Shown: positions 8,919 through 18,925, counted from the stretch's first letter. The stretch: 64,000 nt of DNA from Klebsiella spallanzanii (GCF_902158555.1 NZ_CABGGS010000045.1:62001-126000); one strand, 5' to 3'. The notes: generated by a model not told the origin, from the letters alone. Translations and numbers: made by a program.

Positions 8919-10064
8919 TTAGAAGTCGTAGCGCAGACGCACCAGGTTCATATCGCCCAGGTTGTCGGTGCTGGACGTGAAGACGTGTTCGTAATCAACG
9001 CGGAAGCCGTAATCCAGCTGGAAGCTTACGCCGACGCCGTTATCAATACGCTGGTAGTTGCGGCCATTCACGTACTGCAGGCGGTCGCCCATAAAGTACG
9101 GCTGAATAGATTTCACCGCATACTGACCAATCGGGAATTTATAACCGGCGAAGTACTCAATACCCCACGCATCGCCCGCGAAGTAGTTATGTACATCAGT
9201 TTTCTTGGTGGTCAGGAAGTTCTGATACCAGCCGCCGCCGAAGGAGAAGGTCCAGTTATCCGGCGTCCAGCTCAGCGCGGTACCAACGATGTTCTGATCG
9301 TAAGATTTGCTGTCTGAATTTGACGGGTTACGCATATCGGCGCGGGTATAGTTCCACGCGGTACCCCAGGTCAGGTCCTTCATGATGTGGTAATCCGCAC
9401 CAATAGAGCCGCCGCCTTTGCGCTTGTAGCGCAGACCGTTGCCCGGCAGGTATTCGCTGTCTTCAAACAAATAAGAAGCGTAGAGATCGACATCGCCAAC
9501 GGTTTTCTTATATTTCAGCATATTACGTGAACGGTAGGATCCATCGTAATCACCGTTGATCCCGTTGCCCGGCGCCTGGCCGACCATGTCATAATCCCAG
9601 ATATCGGTTTTCACCCCGACGACATCGTAATAAACGCTGTTTTGCTGACCGTAGGTTAAGGTGCCCCAGGTATCGCTTTTCAGACCGGTATAGAGCATAC
9701 GGCGGCTGGTATTATTCGCGCCTTCCGCATAGTGGTTATCCCAGTCGAAGAGGGCCGGAATATTGACGCCCAGCTCGTAGTAGCTTATCCAGCTAATATC
9801 ATCAAACAGATAGTAATCGGCAGCGAAACGGAAACGGGTGCCGCCGTCAAAACCGTTGCGTTTATAAGAGCCTTTGTCGCCATCGCCGGACATCATGTTG
9901 AACTGGGGACGGATACTCCCGCCGACGGTGAAGTTAAGACGGCTTAACGGATCGCCCGCCTGCGGATCTTGTTTTAACAGCGTAATCTCAGCCTGGGATG
10001 CAAAAGAGGTTAACGCCAGGGCTGCGCCGATCGATATCGCCAGCGCTTTTATTTTATGTGCCAT
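8919..10064 (-). CDS. Outer-membrane porin, unnamed
   Basis: A 381-residue outer-membrane protein with a clear signal peptide (cleavage likely after ASQA, residue 25), beta-barrel-like alternation rich in Tyr, Trp and Asp, and a C-terminal phenylalanine (RLRYDF), the hallmark of barrels inserted by BamA. The start at 10064 has AAGGAAAA upstream. It belongs to the general Gram-negative porin type rather than the close OmpC/OmpF group; I do not recognise a specific substrate. It sits where E. coli K-12 carries the rhsD-associated block, between selU and ybbP, so this appears to be a variable locus. Sugar or organic-acid passage is possible but unproven. Confidence 0.85.
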   Translation of the reverse strand: MAHKIKALAISIGAALALTSFASQAEITLLKQDPQAGDPLSRLNFTVGGSIRPQFNMMSGDGDKGSYKRNGFDGGTRFRFAADYYLFDDISWISYYELGVNIPALFDWDNHYAEGANNTSRRMLYTGLKSDTWGTLTYGQQNSVYYDVVGVKTDIWDYDMVGQAPGNGINGDYDGSYRSRNMLKYKKTVGDVDLYASYLFEDSEYLPGNGLRYKRKGGGSIGADYHIMKDLTWGTAWNYTRADMRNPSNSDSKSYDQNIVGTALSWTPDNWTFSFGGGWYQNFLTTKKTDVHNYFAGDAWGIEYFAGYKFPIGQYAVKSIQPYFMGDRLQYVNGRNYQRIDNGVGVSFQLDYGFRVDYEHVFTSSTDNLGDMNLVRLRYDF

Positions 10065-10272
10065 ACTTTTTCCTTGATTAATAAGCAACCTTATATTTGC
10101 CAGTTGAATATTAACTGCGATTCAGTATGCCGTGTTGTTGGTTTTTTAATGTTTCGTGCGGTTAAAAATCAGTGACTTATCATTTTGTGCCGTTAAAATA
10201 TCCGTGGTTATAATTTCATCGCTTTGTCATTAAAATGAAGCATTGCCGCTCTACATCATCCAAGGAGGAATT

Positions 10273-10581
10273 ATGTCGAAAAAATTGCTACAGCTGCACT
10301 TTGCCTTTAACGGCCCCTTCGGTAGTGACATGTCCCGTCAGCTTGTGGAGCTGGCCGAGTCAATTAATCAGGAGCCGGGGTTTATCTGGAAGGTCTGGAC
10401 GGAGAGCGAAAAGAATCAGGAAGCGGGCGGAATCTATCTTTTCGAGGATGAAGCAACCGCGCTTGCTTACCTCAACAAACATACCGCGCGCCTGAAATCT
10501 CTCGGCGTGGATGAGGTTACCTGTAAAGTTTTTGACGTTAATGAGCCGCTGACTGCGCTGAACCATGGTCATCTGCAATAG
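10273..10581 (+). CDS. ydhR: YdhR-type monooxygenase-fold protein
   Basis: A 102-residue protein of the dimeric alpha-beta-barrel fold, with the family stretch [13 protein letters not shown] near the N-terminus and [17 protein letters not shown] in the middle. It is very like E. coli YdhR, a putative monooxygenase of unknown substrate. The start at 10273 is fixed by a strong AAGGAGG at 10262-10268; the ten extra upstream codons in the open frame are not used. In E. coli ydhR is elsewhere on the chromosome, so its position here beside the porin is different. It is divergent from the porin. Confidence 0.88.
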   Translation: MSKKLLQLHFAFNGPFGSDMSRQLVELAESINQEPGFIWKVWTESEKNQEAGGIYLFEDEATALAYLNKHTARLKSLGVDEVTCKVFDVNEPLTALNHGHLQ

Positions 10582-10607
10582 CAACTCGCATCCGTATCGA
10601 GTAAAAA

Positions 10608-10643
10608 ACCCCCGGGTTGCGGCTAGCGCCTTACCCGGGCTAC
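10608..10643. repeat. REP element
   Basis: A single GC-rich palindromic REP unit (CCCCGGGTTGCGGC...GCGCCTTACCCGGGCTAC) lies between the convergent ends of ydhR and ybbP. Confidence 0.75.
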
Positions 10644-10673
10644 ATGATGGCATAACTTACTGGGGCGTTAACC

Positions 10674-13091
10674 CTATCCCTGGCTAAACTGGCGGAATAG
10701 CGCTTTGCCTTTTAGCAAACGCAACCCCAGCCAACCGCCGCACAGCGACAGCAGTATCGCCCCGCAGAGCGGCAGCATTACCCATAGCCGCCAGTCCGGA
10801 GACCATGGGAAATCAAAGATTTTGGTTTGCAGCAGCGCCAGCGCCACCTCTGCGCCAATCGCCGCCACCACGCCGGAAACCACGCCCAGCAGGGCAAATT
10901 CGGCCCACAGCGTGGTGCGCAGCAGAGACTTCCCTGCCCCCAGCGTGCGCCAGACCACCAGCTCCTGATAGCGCTGACGCATCCCCACCTGCACCTGAGC
11001 CAGTAGAAGCAAGACACCGCAGGCCGTCACCAGAATCACCATCACCTCCAGCGCACGGCTTACCTGAGTCAGCACCTGACCAATCTGCTGCAAAATCGCG
11101 CCGATATCCAGCAGACTGACGGTCGGGAACTCGCGGTTGAGCTGCGTCAGCATCCCGTTGCCGTTATCCCAGCGGAAGCTGGTCAGCCAGCTTTGCGGCT
11201 GTCCATCGAGCGCTCCCTGCGGGAAGATAAAGAAAAAGTTTGGTCGCAGGCTCTCCCAGTCCACTTTACGTACGCTGGTCACTTTGGCGCTAAAGTCCTG
11301 GGTATCTCCGGTAAAGGTCACGCTATCGCCGAGCTTCACCCCCAGCCGCTGCGCCAGCCCCTCTTCAATCGAGACTTCACCCGCTTTCGGCGGCCAGCTT
11401 CCGGCCACCAACGGGTTATGATCCGGCCGCTCGTTGCTCCAGGTGAGATTCAGCTCCCGATTCAGCGCTTCATCTTTATTGCCCTCCGCTGCCTGACCAT
11501 TAATTTGCGTCAGGCGAGCGCGAACGATCGGATAGAACTCGGTCGCGCGGGTCTGATGTTCAGCGAGGAAGGTTTTCACCGGCACCACCTGCTCTGGCGC
11601 GATGTTAATCAGGAAATAGTTGGGGCTTTCCGGCGGCAGCTGTTGCTGCCAGCGGTCAAGCAGATCGCCGCGCAGCACCAGCAGCAGGGCCAGCAGCATA
11701 AATGACAGCGAGAAGGCCGCCAGTTGGCTTAGCGTCGACCACGGCTGACGTAGCAGGCGATTTACCGCCAGGCGCAGCGGCAGCGCTTTTAGCGTCACGC
11801 GTTTCAGTAGCCACAGGACGCCCCAACCCGCCAGGCCGCACAGCAGCGCCAGCACCACCGCCCCCGCCAGTACCGCCCAGAGTAGAGGGCTGCCGCCCAT
11901 CAGCAGCGCCAACAGCGCGACCACCACCGCGCACACCAGCGGAATATAGAACTTCAGCGGCCAGACGTTAGCGACAACATCCTGGCGCAATACCCGCAGC
12001 GGCAGCGTCGCCAGCAGCAGCCGATAGGGACGCAGCCCGACCAGCAGGGAAATCACCACCATCGCGCCAATCGCCCACAGCCACGGCCAGCCGCTCGCCG
12101 CCGGCAGCGCCGAGGGGAGCACCGGTTTTAGCATCACCAGCAGAATATTTTCCAGCCCGACGCCCATCGCCCCACCGGCAATCACCGCCAGCGTCAGCAG
12201 CATCAGCCACTGGCCGACGATCAGCTTGCGCAGCTGCGTCCGCCCGGCACCGAGGGTTTTAAGGATCGCCACCAGATCGTAACGGCTGCGGCAATAATGG
12301 CTCATCGCCACCGCCACTGCTGCAACCGCCAACAGCAGCGTTAACAGCGCCGACAGCAGTAAAAACTGCTGCGAGCGCTCCAGCGATTTACCTAACGCGC
12401 TATCGTCCTGCTCGAGCCCGATCCAGCGATGTTCCGGCCCCAGCTTCGGCAGCAGCCACTTTTCATAGTCCGCCAGCTGCTGCGGAGTTCCGGCATATTT
12501 ATAGCGCCAGGAGACGCGGCTGCCGGGCTGCACCGCGCCGGTTTTCGCCACATCGGCGGTGTTCATCATCAGCCGCGGCGCCATCTGGAAGGGGTTAAAT
12601 CCGGCGTCCGGCTCCTGAATGACCTCCCCGGCAATGCGCAGCGTAGCGTCGCCTACGTCAATGGTGTCGCCGGTTTTCAGGTTCAGCAGAGCCATCAATC
12701 GCGGCGCCAGCAGCACGGTGCCAGCCTGCGGCTTCAGCCCCGGCGGCTGGGTTTGCAGCTGACCATATAGCGGATAGGTGTCGTCAACTGCTTTCACCTC
12801 CGCCAGCTGCGGCGTATCGCCGGAAAAGGTCATAGTGGCGAAGTTCAGTTGCTCACCAACGGTTAAGCCGAGCCGACGCGCTTCGTCAATCCATGCGGCT
12901 GGGACCTCGCGCGAGCTACGCAGCGTGCGGTCTCCGGCCATAAATTCGCGACTCTGTTGGCTAAGCCCTTTCTCCATGCGGTCGCTTATCGACCCCAGCG
13001 CCAGCACGCAGGCCACCGCCAGGCTCAGCGCCAGCCAAACAATCAGCAGCGACGGTGAGCGCCATTCGCGCCAAAACCAGCGGGCAATCAT
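10674..13091 (-). CDS. ybbP: ABC exporter permease YbbP
   Basis: An 805-residue inner-membrane permease of the MacB/FtsX type with a long periplasmic domain after the first helix and a second set of helices, about ten membrane segments in all. It pairs with the ATPase YbbA; the ybbA stop and ybbP start share an ATGA overlap (13088-13091), so translation is coupled. In E. coli the pair is linked to the outer-membrane/periplasmic esterase TesA next door, but the transported substrate is not established. The length equals that of the family. Confidence 0.92.
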   Translation of the reverse strand: MIARWFWREWRSPSLLIVWLALSLAVACVLALGSISDRMEKGLSQQSREFMAGDRTLRSSREVPAAWIDEARRLGLTVGEQLNFATMTFSGDTPQLAEVKAVDDTYPLYGQLQTQPPGLKPQAGTVLLAPRLMALLNLKTGDTIDVGDATLRIAGEVIQEPDAGFNPFQMAPRLMMNTADVAKTGAVQPGSRVSWRYKYAGTPQQLADYEKWLLPKLGPEHRWIGLEQDDSALGKSLERSQQFLLLSALLTLLLAVAAVAVAMSHYCRSRYDLVAILKTLGAGRTQLRKLIVGQWLMLLTLAVIAGGAMGVGLENILLVMLKPVLPSALPAASGWPWLWAIGAMVVISLLVGLRPYRLLLATLPLRVLRQDVVANVWPLKFYIPLVCAVVVALLALLMGGSPLLWAVLAGAVVLALLCGLAGWGVLWLLKRVTLKALPLRLAVNRLLRQPWSTLSQLAAFSLSFMLLALLLVLRGDLLDRWQQQLPPESPNYFLINIAPEQVVPVKTFLAEHQTRATEFYPIVRARLTQINGQAAEGNKDEALNRELNLTWSNERPDHNPLVAGSWPPKAGEVSIEEGLAQRLGVKLGDSVTFTGDTQDFSAKVTSVRKVDWESLRPNFFFIFPQGALDGQPQSWLTSFRWDNGNGMLTQLNREFPTVSLLDIGAILQQIGQVLTQVSRALEVMVILVTACGVLLLLAQVQVGMRQRYQELVVWRTLGAGKSLLRTTLWAEFALLGVVSGVVAAIGAEVALALLQTKIFDFPWSPDWRLWVMLPLCGAILLSLCGGWLGLRLLKGKALFRQFSQG

Positions 13092-13774
13092 GCTTCCTCC
13101 TGCAGCTGGCCATCAACCAGCCGCAGCCGTCGGTCGCAGCGCCCCGCCAGCAGCGGGTCGTGGGTCACCAGAATTAGCGTAGTGCCGTGCTCGCGGTTCA
13201 GTGAAAACAGCAGGTCGGCAATTTTATCCCCGGTCTGCCTGTCGAGGTTACCGGTGGGTTCATCGGCGAACAGCAGTTCCGGACGACCGTTAAACGCACG
13301 GGCCAGCGCGACACGCTGCTGTTCGCCGCCGGAAAGCTGTACCGGTAGATGATGCAAACGTTTTCCCAGCCCCAGCTGTTCCAGCAACGCGCGGGCGCTA
13401 CCGCGGCTCTGGCTGTCGCTTTCGCCGCGCAGCAGCGCCGGAAGCTCGACGTTTTCCAGCGCATTCAGCGTCGGTATCAGCATAAAAGATTGAAAAACAA
13501 AGCCGACGTGCTTAGCGCGCAGCTTTGCCCGCGCCTCTTCGTCCATCTGATGCAGCGGCTGCCCGATCAGCGAGACTTCTCCGCTCGTGCCGTCATCCAG
13601 ACCAGCGAGGATCGCCAGCAGCGTCGATTTACCGGAACCCGACTCGCCAATCAGGGCGATGGTCTGCCCCTGTTTGACAACCAGCTCAACTCCGGTAAGG
13701 ATGGAAAGCTGATGCTCACCCTGACCGACGGACTTCTTAAGATGATGAACTTCAAGTATGTTTTCCGCTGGCAT
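13088..13774 (-). CDS. ybbA: ABC exporter ATPase YbbA
   Basis: A 228-residue LolD/MacB-type ATPase: Walker A GESGSGKST, signature LSGGEQQR and Walker B LLFADEPTGNLD are all present. The start at 13774 (MPAENILEV) gives the family length; the longer open frame runs back through tesA on the other strand. The first 33 bp of coding sequence overlap the first codons of tesA, which is divergent, so each promoter must lie within the other gene. It forms an operon with ybbP. Confidence 0.94.
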   Translation of the reverse strand: MPAENILEVHHLKKSVGQGEHQLSILTGVELVVKQGQTIALIGESGSGKSTLLAILAGLDDGTSGEVSLIGQPLHQMDEEARAKLRAKHVGFVFQSFMLIPTLNALENVELPALLRGESDSQSRGSARALLEQLGLGKRLHHLPVQLSGGEQQRVALARAFNGRPELLFADEPTGNLDRQTGDKIADLLFSLNREHGTTLILVTHDPLLAGRCDRRLRLVDGQLQEEA

Positions 13775-14368
13775 TTGCCTTTCCTGTTTCTGGTCCTGTT
13801 TACCTGCCGCGCAATGGCGGCCGACACGCTGTTGGTTCTCGGCGACAGTCTGAGCGCCGGTTATCGAATGGCGGGCAATACCGCCTGGCCTGCGCTGCTT
13901 AACGATAAGTGGCAGACCAAAACGCCAGTGGTTAACGCCAGCATCAGCGGCGATACTTCGCAGCAGGGGCTGGCAAGGCTTCCGACGTTGCTCAAACAGC
14001 ATCAGCCGCGCTGGGTGCTGGTTGAGCTGGGTGGCAACGATGGGCTGCGCGGCTTCCCGCCGCAGCAGACGGAGCAGACCCTGCGTACCATTATTCAGGA
14101 TATCAAGGCGGCGAACGCCGAGCCTTTGCTGATGCAAATTCGCCTGCCCGCTAACTATGGTCGCCGTTATAATGAAGCCTTTAGCGCAATCTATCCGGCA
14201 CTGGCCAAAGAGTTTGATATTCCTCTGCTGCCCTTTTTTATGGAAGAGGTTTATCTGAAACCGCAGTGGATGCAGGACGATGGAATTCACCCTAATCGCG
14301 ACGCCCAGCCGTTTATCGCCGACTGGATGGCCACGCGTTTGGCACCCTTAGTTAATCATGACTCCTGA
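13742..14368 (+). CDS. tesA: Multifunctional thioesterase/lysophospholipase L1
   Basis: This periplasmic SGNH hydrolase has acyl-CoA thioesterase, arylesterase and lysophospholipase activity. It is 208 residues with a signal peptide cleaved near AMA/ADTLL (residue 26). The block I serine is in GDSLSAG (Ser36 of the precursor, Ser10 mature), block III is GGNDG, and the Asp-x-x-His pair lies in DDGIHPN. The start at 13742 (two adjacent ATG codons) overlaps the ybbA start on the other strand by 33 bp. Its 3' end overlaps ybbO by 11 bp. Confidence 0.96.
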   Translation: MMNFKYVFRWHLPFLFLVLFTCRAMAADTLLVLGDSLSAGYRMAGNTAWPALLNDKWQTKTPVVNASISGDTSQQGLARLPTLLKQHQPRWVLVELGGNDGLRGFPPQQTEQTLRTIIQDIKAANAEPLLMQIRLPANYGRRYNEAFSAIYPALAKEFDIPLLPFFMEEVYLKPQWMQDDGIHPNRDAQPFIADWMATRLAPLVNHDS

Positions 14369-15167
14369 TAGCAAGGGGTCATTTGCAGGTAAAGTTATGC
14401 AAAAATCGGTTTTAGTTACAGGATGTTCCAGCGGAATTGGCCTCGAAAGCGCGCTGGATTTAAAGCGCCAGGGCTTTAATGTGCTGGCCGCCTGCCGCAA
14501 AGCGGATGACGTCGCGCGGATGCAGGCGCTTGGTCTGACCGGTGTTTTGCTGGATCTTGACGATCCGCAGAGCGTTGAACGCGCCGCCGCAGAGGTTATC
14601 GCCCTGACAGACAATCGCCTGTATGGCCTGTTTAATAACGCGGGATATGGCGTCTACGGCCCGCTGCCAACTATCAGTCGTCAGCAGATGGAGCAGCAGT
14701 TTTCCGCCAATTTTTTCGGCGCGCATCAGTTAACGATGCTGCTGCTTCCGGCGATGGAGCCGCACGGCGAAGGGCGTATTGTCATGACGTCATCGGTAAT
14801 GGGGATTATCTCCAGCCCGGGTCGCGGCGCCTATGCCGCCAGTAAATATGCGCTGGAAGCCTGGTCCGATGCCCTGCGTATGGAACTGCGCCATAGCGGG
14901 ATTAAGGTCAGCCTGATTGAGCCTGGCCCTATCCGCACCCAATTTACCACCAACGTTAACCAGACTCAGGCCGATAAACCGGTGGAAAACCCGGGTATCG
15001 CCGCCCGCTTTACCTTAGGGCCGGAAGCGGTAGTGGAAAAAGTGCGCCATGCATTTGTCAGCGATAAACCGAAACTGCGCTACCCGGTGACTCTGGTGAC
15101 GCACGCGGTAGCCCTGCTTAAACGCCTGCTGCCGACCCGCGCGATGGACAAAATTATCCAGGGCTGA
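14358..15167 (+). CDS. ybbO: Short-chain dehydrogenase YbbO
   Basis: A classical short-chain dehydrogenase of 269 residues. It has the cofactor motif TGCSSGIG, NNAG, catalytic Ser in the TSSVMG stretch, and YAASK with the Tyr and Lys. E. coli YbbO is reported as an NADP-dependent aldehyde/retinal reductase; the true substrate here is unknown. It overlaps the end of tesA by 11 bp, so it is co-transcribed. A second possible start is the ATG at 14397 (MQKSVLVTG), which begins right at the Rossmann fold and would avoid the overlap. Confidence 0.9.
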   Translation: MTPDSKGSFAGKVMQKSVLVTGCSSGIGLESALDLKRQGFNVLAACRKADDVARMQALGLTGVLLDLDDPQSVERAAAEVIALTDNRLYGLFNNAGYGVYGPLPTISRQQMEQQFSANFFGAHQLTMLLLPAMEPHGEGRIVMTSSVMGIISSPGRGAYAASKYALEAWSDALRMELRHSGIKVSLIEPGPIRTQFTTNVNQTQADKPVENPGIAARFTLGPEAVVEKVRHAFVSDKPKLRYPVTLVTHAVALLKRLLPTRAMDKIIQG

Positions 15168-15228
15168 GTTGAAGCACCTGCCGCCGTCCCCATATATCTA
15201 TACAAATATCGATTAAAGAGACTTGCTC

Positions 15229-16083
15229 ATGTCCGCACAGAATATCGTTAATATTACCGAAGCCAACCTACACCAGACGCTGCAGCAATCCGCTGCAACG
15301 CCAGTGCTGTTCTATTTCTGGTCCGCGCGCAGCCAACACTGCGAACAGCTGACTCCGGTGCTGGAAATCCTGGCCGCTCAGTACAACGGTCTGTTTACCC
15401 TCGCGAAAGTTGACTGCGACGCCGAGCAAATGCTGGCTTCACAGTTTGGCCTGCGCGCAATTCCTACGGTATACCTGTTCCAGAACGGTCAGCCGGTGGA
15501 CGGATTCGAAGGCCCGCAGCCGGAAGAAGCGGTTCGTGCGCTGCTGGATAAATTCCTGCCGCGCGAAGAGGAGCTGAAGGCGCAGCAGGCCATGGCGCTG
15601 ATGCAGGAAGAGAACTACGCCGAGGCGCTGCCGCTGCTGAAAGATGCCTGGCAGCTGTCAAACCAGGAGAGCCAGATTGGCCTGCTGCTGGCAGAAACGC
15701 TGATCGCGCTGCACCGTTCAGACGAAGCAGAAGCCGTACTGAAAACCGTCCCGCTACAGGATCAGGATACCCGCTATCAGGGTCTGGTGGCGCAGATCGA
15801 GCTGCTGAAAAAAGCCGCCGACACGCCGGAAATTCAGCAGTTGCAGCAGCAGGTAGAGCAGAACCCGGAAGATGCGGCGCTGGCTTCCCAGTTAGCATTG
15901 CAGCTGCATCAGGTTGGGCGTAATGAAGAGGCGCTGGCGCTGCTGTTCAGCCATCTGCAAAAAGATTTAGGCGCTGGCAACGGCGAAGTACGTAAGATGC
16001 TTCAGGAGATCCTCTCCGCGCTTGGCACTGGTGACGTGCTGGCCGCGAAGTACCGCCGCCAGCTCTATTCACTGCTTTATTAA
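15229..16083 (+). CDS. cnoX: Chaperedoxin CnoX (YbbN)
   Basis: A 284-residue protein with an N-terminal thioredoxin fold and C-terminal tetratricopeptide-like repeats. The thioredoxin CxxC is replaced by SQHC (Ser35, Cys38), and a second cysteine is at residue 63 (KVDCDAEQ), as in E. coli CnoX. It therefore lacks oxidoreductase activity and instead binds clients under bleach-type stress and hands them to GroEL. The start is the ATG at 15229; a TTG two codons earlier is less likely. It follows ybbO by about 60 bp. Confidence 0.95.
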   Translation: MSAQNIVNITEANLHQTLQQSAATPVLFYFWSARSQHCEQLTPVLEILAAQYNGLFTLAKVDCDAEQMLASQFGLRAIPTVYLFQNGQPVDGFEGPQPEEAVRALLDKFLPREEELKAQQAMALMQEENYAEALPLLKDAWQLSNQESQIGLLLAETLIALHRSDEAEAVLKTVPLQDQDTRYQGLVAQIELLKKAADTPEIQQLQQQVEQNPEDAALASQLALQLHQVGRNEEALALLFSHLQKDLGAGNGEVRKMLQEILSALGTGDVLAAKYRRQLYSLLY

Positions 16084-16093
16084 TCGTAAAAAC

Positions 16094-16424
16094 CCCGGTG
16101 GCGCTGACCGGGCTACGGGTTCACCGTTGTCTGCGGGCCGGCAGCCCGGACAGATGCGCAGCATCGCCTCCGGGAAATGTGCCGGGTCTGATACCCAGGC
16201 GTGGCATCTTCCCGGTGGCGCTGCGCTGACCGGGCTACGAGTTCACCGTTGTCTGCGGGCCGGCAACCCGGACAGATGCGCAGCATCGCCTCCGGGAAAT
16301 GTGCCGGGTCTGATACCCAGGCGTGGCATTTTCCCGGTGGCGCTGCGCTGACCGGGCTACGAGTTCACCGCTGTCTGCGGGCCGGTAGCCCGGGTAAGGC
16401 GTTTACGCCGCAACCCGGGGAAAG
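16094..16424. repeat. 122-bp tandem repeat array built from REP units
   Basis: Three copies of a unit starting CCCGGTGGCGCTG: 16094-16210 (117 bp, lacking five bases GCGCT), 16211-16332 (122 bp) and 16333-16424 (partial, diverging after GCGGGCCGGTAGCCCGG). Copies one and two are nearly identical. Each unit carries REP-like inverted arms. It lies between the convergent ends of cnoX and fetB and holds no credible gene. Confidence 0.92.
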
Positions 16425-17207
16425 CTACGGGCGCTTTTTCAACTGCGTTACCACCAGCTGATGGCGCGCGTTAAAGAACTTCCGATAGGTCAGATATCCG
16501 GCGATAATCGTCGACAGGCTGGCGGTCGATAGCAGCATAAACGTCACCATAATCTGATACTTAATCGCCTTTACCGGGTCAATCCCGGCAAAAATCAGCC
16601 CCGACATCATCCCCGGCAAACTCACTAATCCAACCGTTTTTGCGGAATCGACCGTTGGGATCAGCGCGGCGCGAATGCTATCGCGAATCAGCCTTGCCGA
16701 GGCCATCTTCGGCGTCGCACCCAGGCTCAGTTTCTCCTGAATCTGCTGCTGCTCGCTGCTAAAACGCTGGCCCATATTGTTGTAGCACAGCCCTACCGCC
16801 ACCATCGCATTTCCGGCGACCATCCCGGCTATCGGGATCACCTGCATCGGCACAAAAGCAATCGACCCGGAAAAGACCAGCACCGCCAGCGTTAACCCGG
16901 CACCGGTAGTTATCGCGATAAACGAGGAGACAAAGGCTTTATCGATATATTTACTGCGCTTTTTCGCATTCCATGCCGCGTTAAAACAGATAAACAGCAC
17001 CATCAGTAGGGTCAGTACGGCATGATTGACGTTAAAGATATATTTCAGTACGTAGCCGACGATAATCAGTTGCACAATCGCCCGGCAAATACTCCAGATA
17101 ATATCTTTTTCCAGCGCCAGCTTTTCCCGGTAGCTCACCACAATCGCCACCAGCACCAGAACCATGGATAACGCCAGCGATTCGTTAGTAATATTATGCC
17201 CGTTCAT
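16425..17207 (-). CDS. fetB: Iron-export ABC permease FetB
   Basis: A 260-residue membrane permease with about seven hydrophobic segments and the conserved block SLGATPKMASARLIRDSIRAALIPTVDS typical of the UPF0014 family. In E. coli FetAB is reported to lower iron-dependent oxidative stress, most likely by exporting iron. It overlaps the end of fetA by 14 bp, so the two are translated together. Confidence 0.92.
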   Translation of the reverse strand: MNGHNITNESLALSMVLVLVAIVVSYREKLALEKDIIWSICRAIVQLIIVGYVLKYIFNVNHAVLTLLMVLFICFNAAWNAKKRSKYIDKAFVSSFIAITTGAGLTLAVLVFSGSIAFVPMQVIPIAGMVAGNAMVAVGLCYNNMGQRFSSEQQQIQEKLSLGATPKMASARLIRDSIRAALIPTVDSAKTVGLVSLPGMMSGLIFAGIDPVKAIKYQIMVTFMLLSTASLSTIIAGYLTYRKFFNARHQLVVTQLKKRP

Positions 17208-17871
17208 TTGTCACCTCCTGCGCTTTCCCGCCAGCAGGCTGTAGCCTAATCACTTCATCCGCATGGGCTATTTCACTTTGATCGTGAGTCACCCACAGCA
17301 CGGCAATATTTTTTTCCGTCACATAGCGATGAATAATCTCATTCACATTGTTTTTATTGCTCTCATCCAGCGCGCTGGTAATTTCATCAAGCAACAGGAC
17401 CTGCGGTAAAAATTGCAGATTACGAATCAACGAAACGCGCTGCTTTTCCCCGCCCGAGAGTTCGTTAACTGATTTTTCCAGCGTATTTTCCGCCAGCCCA
17501 AAACGCTGAAGGTCGGCCACCAGCGCTTTAGGATCCGGTTGTTTATTACGGATTTGCCACGGAAAAACCAGATTGTCATACACCGAATCGCCGAACAGCG
17601 CCGGAGTTTGCGCACAGTAAGAAACCTGCTGACGATAGGTTTCCGGCGATAAAGCGTTGACGTCTTTACCGGCGAAAAAAATCTTCCCGGAAGTGGGGCT
17701 AAGCAGCGAAGCGATAATTTTTAATAAGGTACTTTTCCCACAGCCGGAAGGCCCGGTAATCAGCTTAAATTCCCCTGCCCTAAGCTGAAAATTAATCCCG
17801 TTAAGGATAACTATATCTTCGGGCTGAAACCCCACGTCCTCTAACCGCAAAATAGCGTTACTTTCCGTCAT
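17194..17871 (-). CDS. fetA: Iron-export ABC ATPase FetA
   Basis: A 225-residue ATPase partner of FetB: Walker [10 protein letters not shown], signature ELSGGEKQR, Walker [14 protein letters not shown]. Three in-frame start codons are close together; 17871 ([10 protein letters not shown]) gives the family length and is preferred, with 17883 and 17892 as alternatives. It forms an operon with fetB and is divergent from qmcA. Confidence 0.92.
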   Translation of the reverse strand: MTESNAILRLEDVGFQPEDIVILNGINFQLRAGEFKLITGPSGCGKSTLLKIIASLLSPTSGKIFFAGKDVNALSPETYRQQVSYCAQTPALFGDSVYDNLVFPWQIRNKQPDPKALVADLQRFGLAENTLEKSVNELSGGEKQRVSLIRNLQFLPQVLLLDEITSALDESNKNNVNEIIHRYVTEKNIAVLWVTHDQSEIAHADEVIRLQPAGGKAQEVTNERA

Positions 17872-18007
17872 TACTTTTCCCATTTTTTCCACAACGACGC
17901 TAGTTTACTCCAGTTTTCTTTCACCTGGATGCGCAGAAAGATATACTCTGATTAAACATGCGTCACTCTCCCGACGCGTCAACAAGCAACAAGACAGGAG
18001 GTTTTTG

Positions 18008-18925
18008 ATGCTGATTTTTATCCCCATACTTATTTTTGTCGCGCTGGTTATCGTTGTTGCCGGTGTGAAAATTGTTCCCCAGGGCTTCCAGTGGACCGTC
18101 GAACGCTTTGGGCGTTATACAAAAACGCTACAACCCGGCTTAAACCTTGTCGTGCCGTTTATGGACCGCGTTGGTCGCAAGATCAATATGATGGAACAAG
18201 TTCTCGATATCCCTTCGCAGGAGGTTATTTCGCGGGATAACGCCAACGTCACCATCGATGCAGTGTGCTTTATTCAGGTTATTGACGCGCCAAAAGCCGC
18301 CTATGAGGTTAGCAACCTTGAGCTGGCGATTATCAACCTGACCATGACCAACATTCGTACCGTACTGGGCTCCATGGAACTGGACGAAATGCTCTCCCAG
18401 CGCGACAGTATCAATACCCGCCTGCTGCATATTGTCGATGAAGCGACTAACCCGTGGGGGATCAAAATCACCCGCGTTGAGATCCGCGACGTGCGCCCAC
18501 CGGCAGAGCTGATTGCCTCAATGAACGCCCAGATGAAGGCCGAACGAACCAAACGTGCCTATATCCTTGAGGCCGAAGGTGTGCGCCAGGCGGAAATTCT
18601 CAAAGCAGAGGGTGAGAAACAGTCGCAGATCCTCAAGGCTGAAGGTGAGCGTCAGTCAGCGTTTTTACAGGCGGAGGCCCGCGAACGTTCTGCGGAAGCG
18701 GAAGCTCGCGCAACGCAGATGGTTTCTTCAGCGATCGCGTCCGGCGACATTCAGGCGATTAACTACTTCGTGGCGCAGAAATATACCGACGCGCTGCAGC
18801 AAATTGGCGCGGCTAATAACAGTAAAGTGGTGCTGATGCCGCTGGATGCCAGCAGCCTGATGGGTTCTATCGCCGGGATTAGCGAACTGATCAAAGAAGG
18901 TGCCGGCGACCGGAAAAAATCATGA
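18008..18925 (+). CDS. qmcA: SPFH/stomatin-like protein QmcA
   Basis: A 305-residue protein with one N-terminal membrane segment (residues 2-20), an SPFH/band-7 domain (about 20-200), and a long Ala/Glu-rich coiled coil (about 180-255) with the repeated [15 protein letters not shown] units. Such proteins form membrane-bound oligomeric cages; in E. coli it interacts with FtsH-HflKC functions. A strong AGGAGG at 17996-18001 precedes the ATG at 18008; a TTG one codon earlier is not needed. It is coupled to ybbJ by an ATGA overlap. Confidence 0.94.
   Translation: MLIFIPILIFVALVIVVAGVKIVPQGFQWTVERFGRYTKTLQPGLNLVVPFMDRVGRKINMMEQVLDIPSQEVISRDNANVTIDAVCFIQVIDAPKAAYEVSNLELAIINLTMTNIRTVLGSMELDEMLSQRDSINTRLLHIVDEATNPWGIKITRVEIRDVRPPAELIASMNAQMKAERTKRAYILEAEGVRQAEILKAEGEKQSQILKAEGERQSAFLQAEARERSAEAEARATQMVSSAIASGDIQAINYFVAQKYTDALQQIGAANNSKVVLMPLDASSLMGSIAGISELIKEGAGDRKKS

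Noticed and set aside
16022-16461. Plus-strand frames of 86 and 109 residues across the REP array
   Set aside because: They are translations of a tandem repeat, with repeated peptide units and no start signal.
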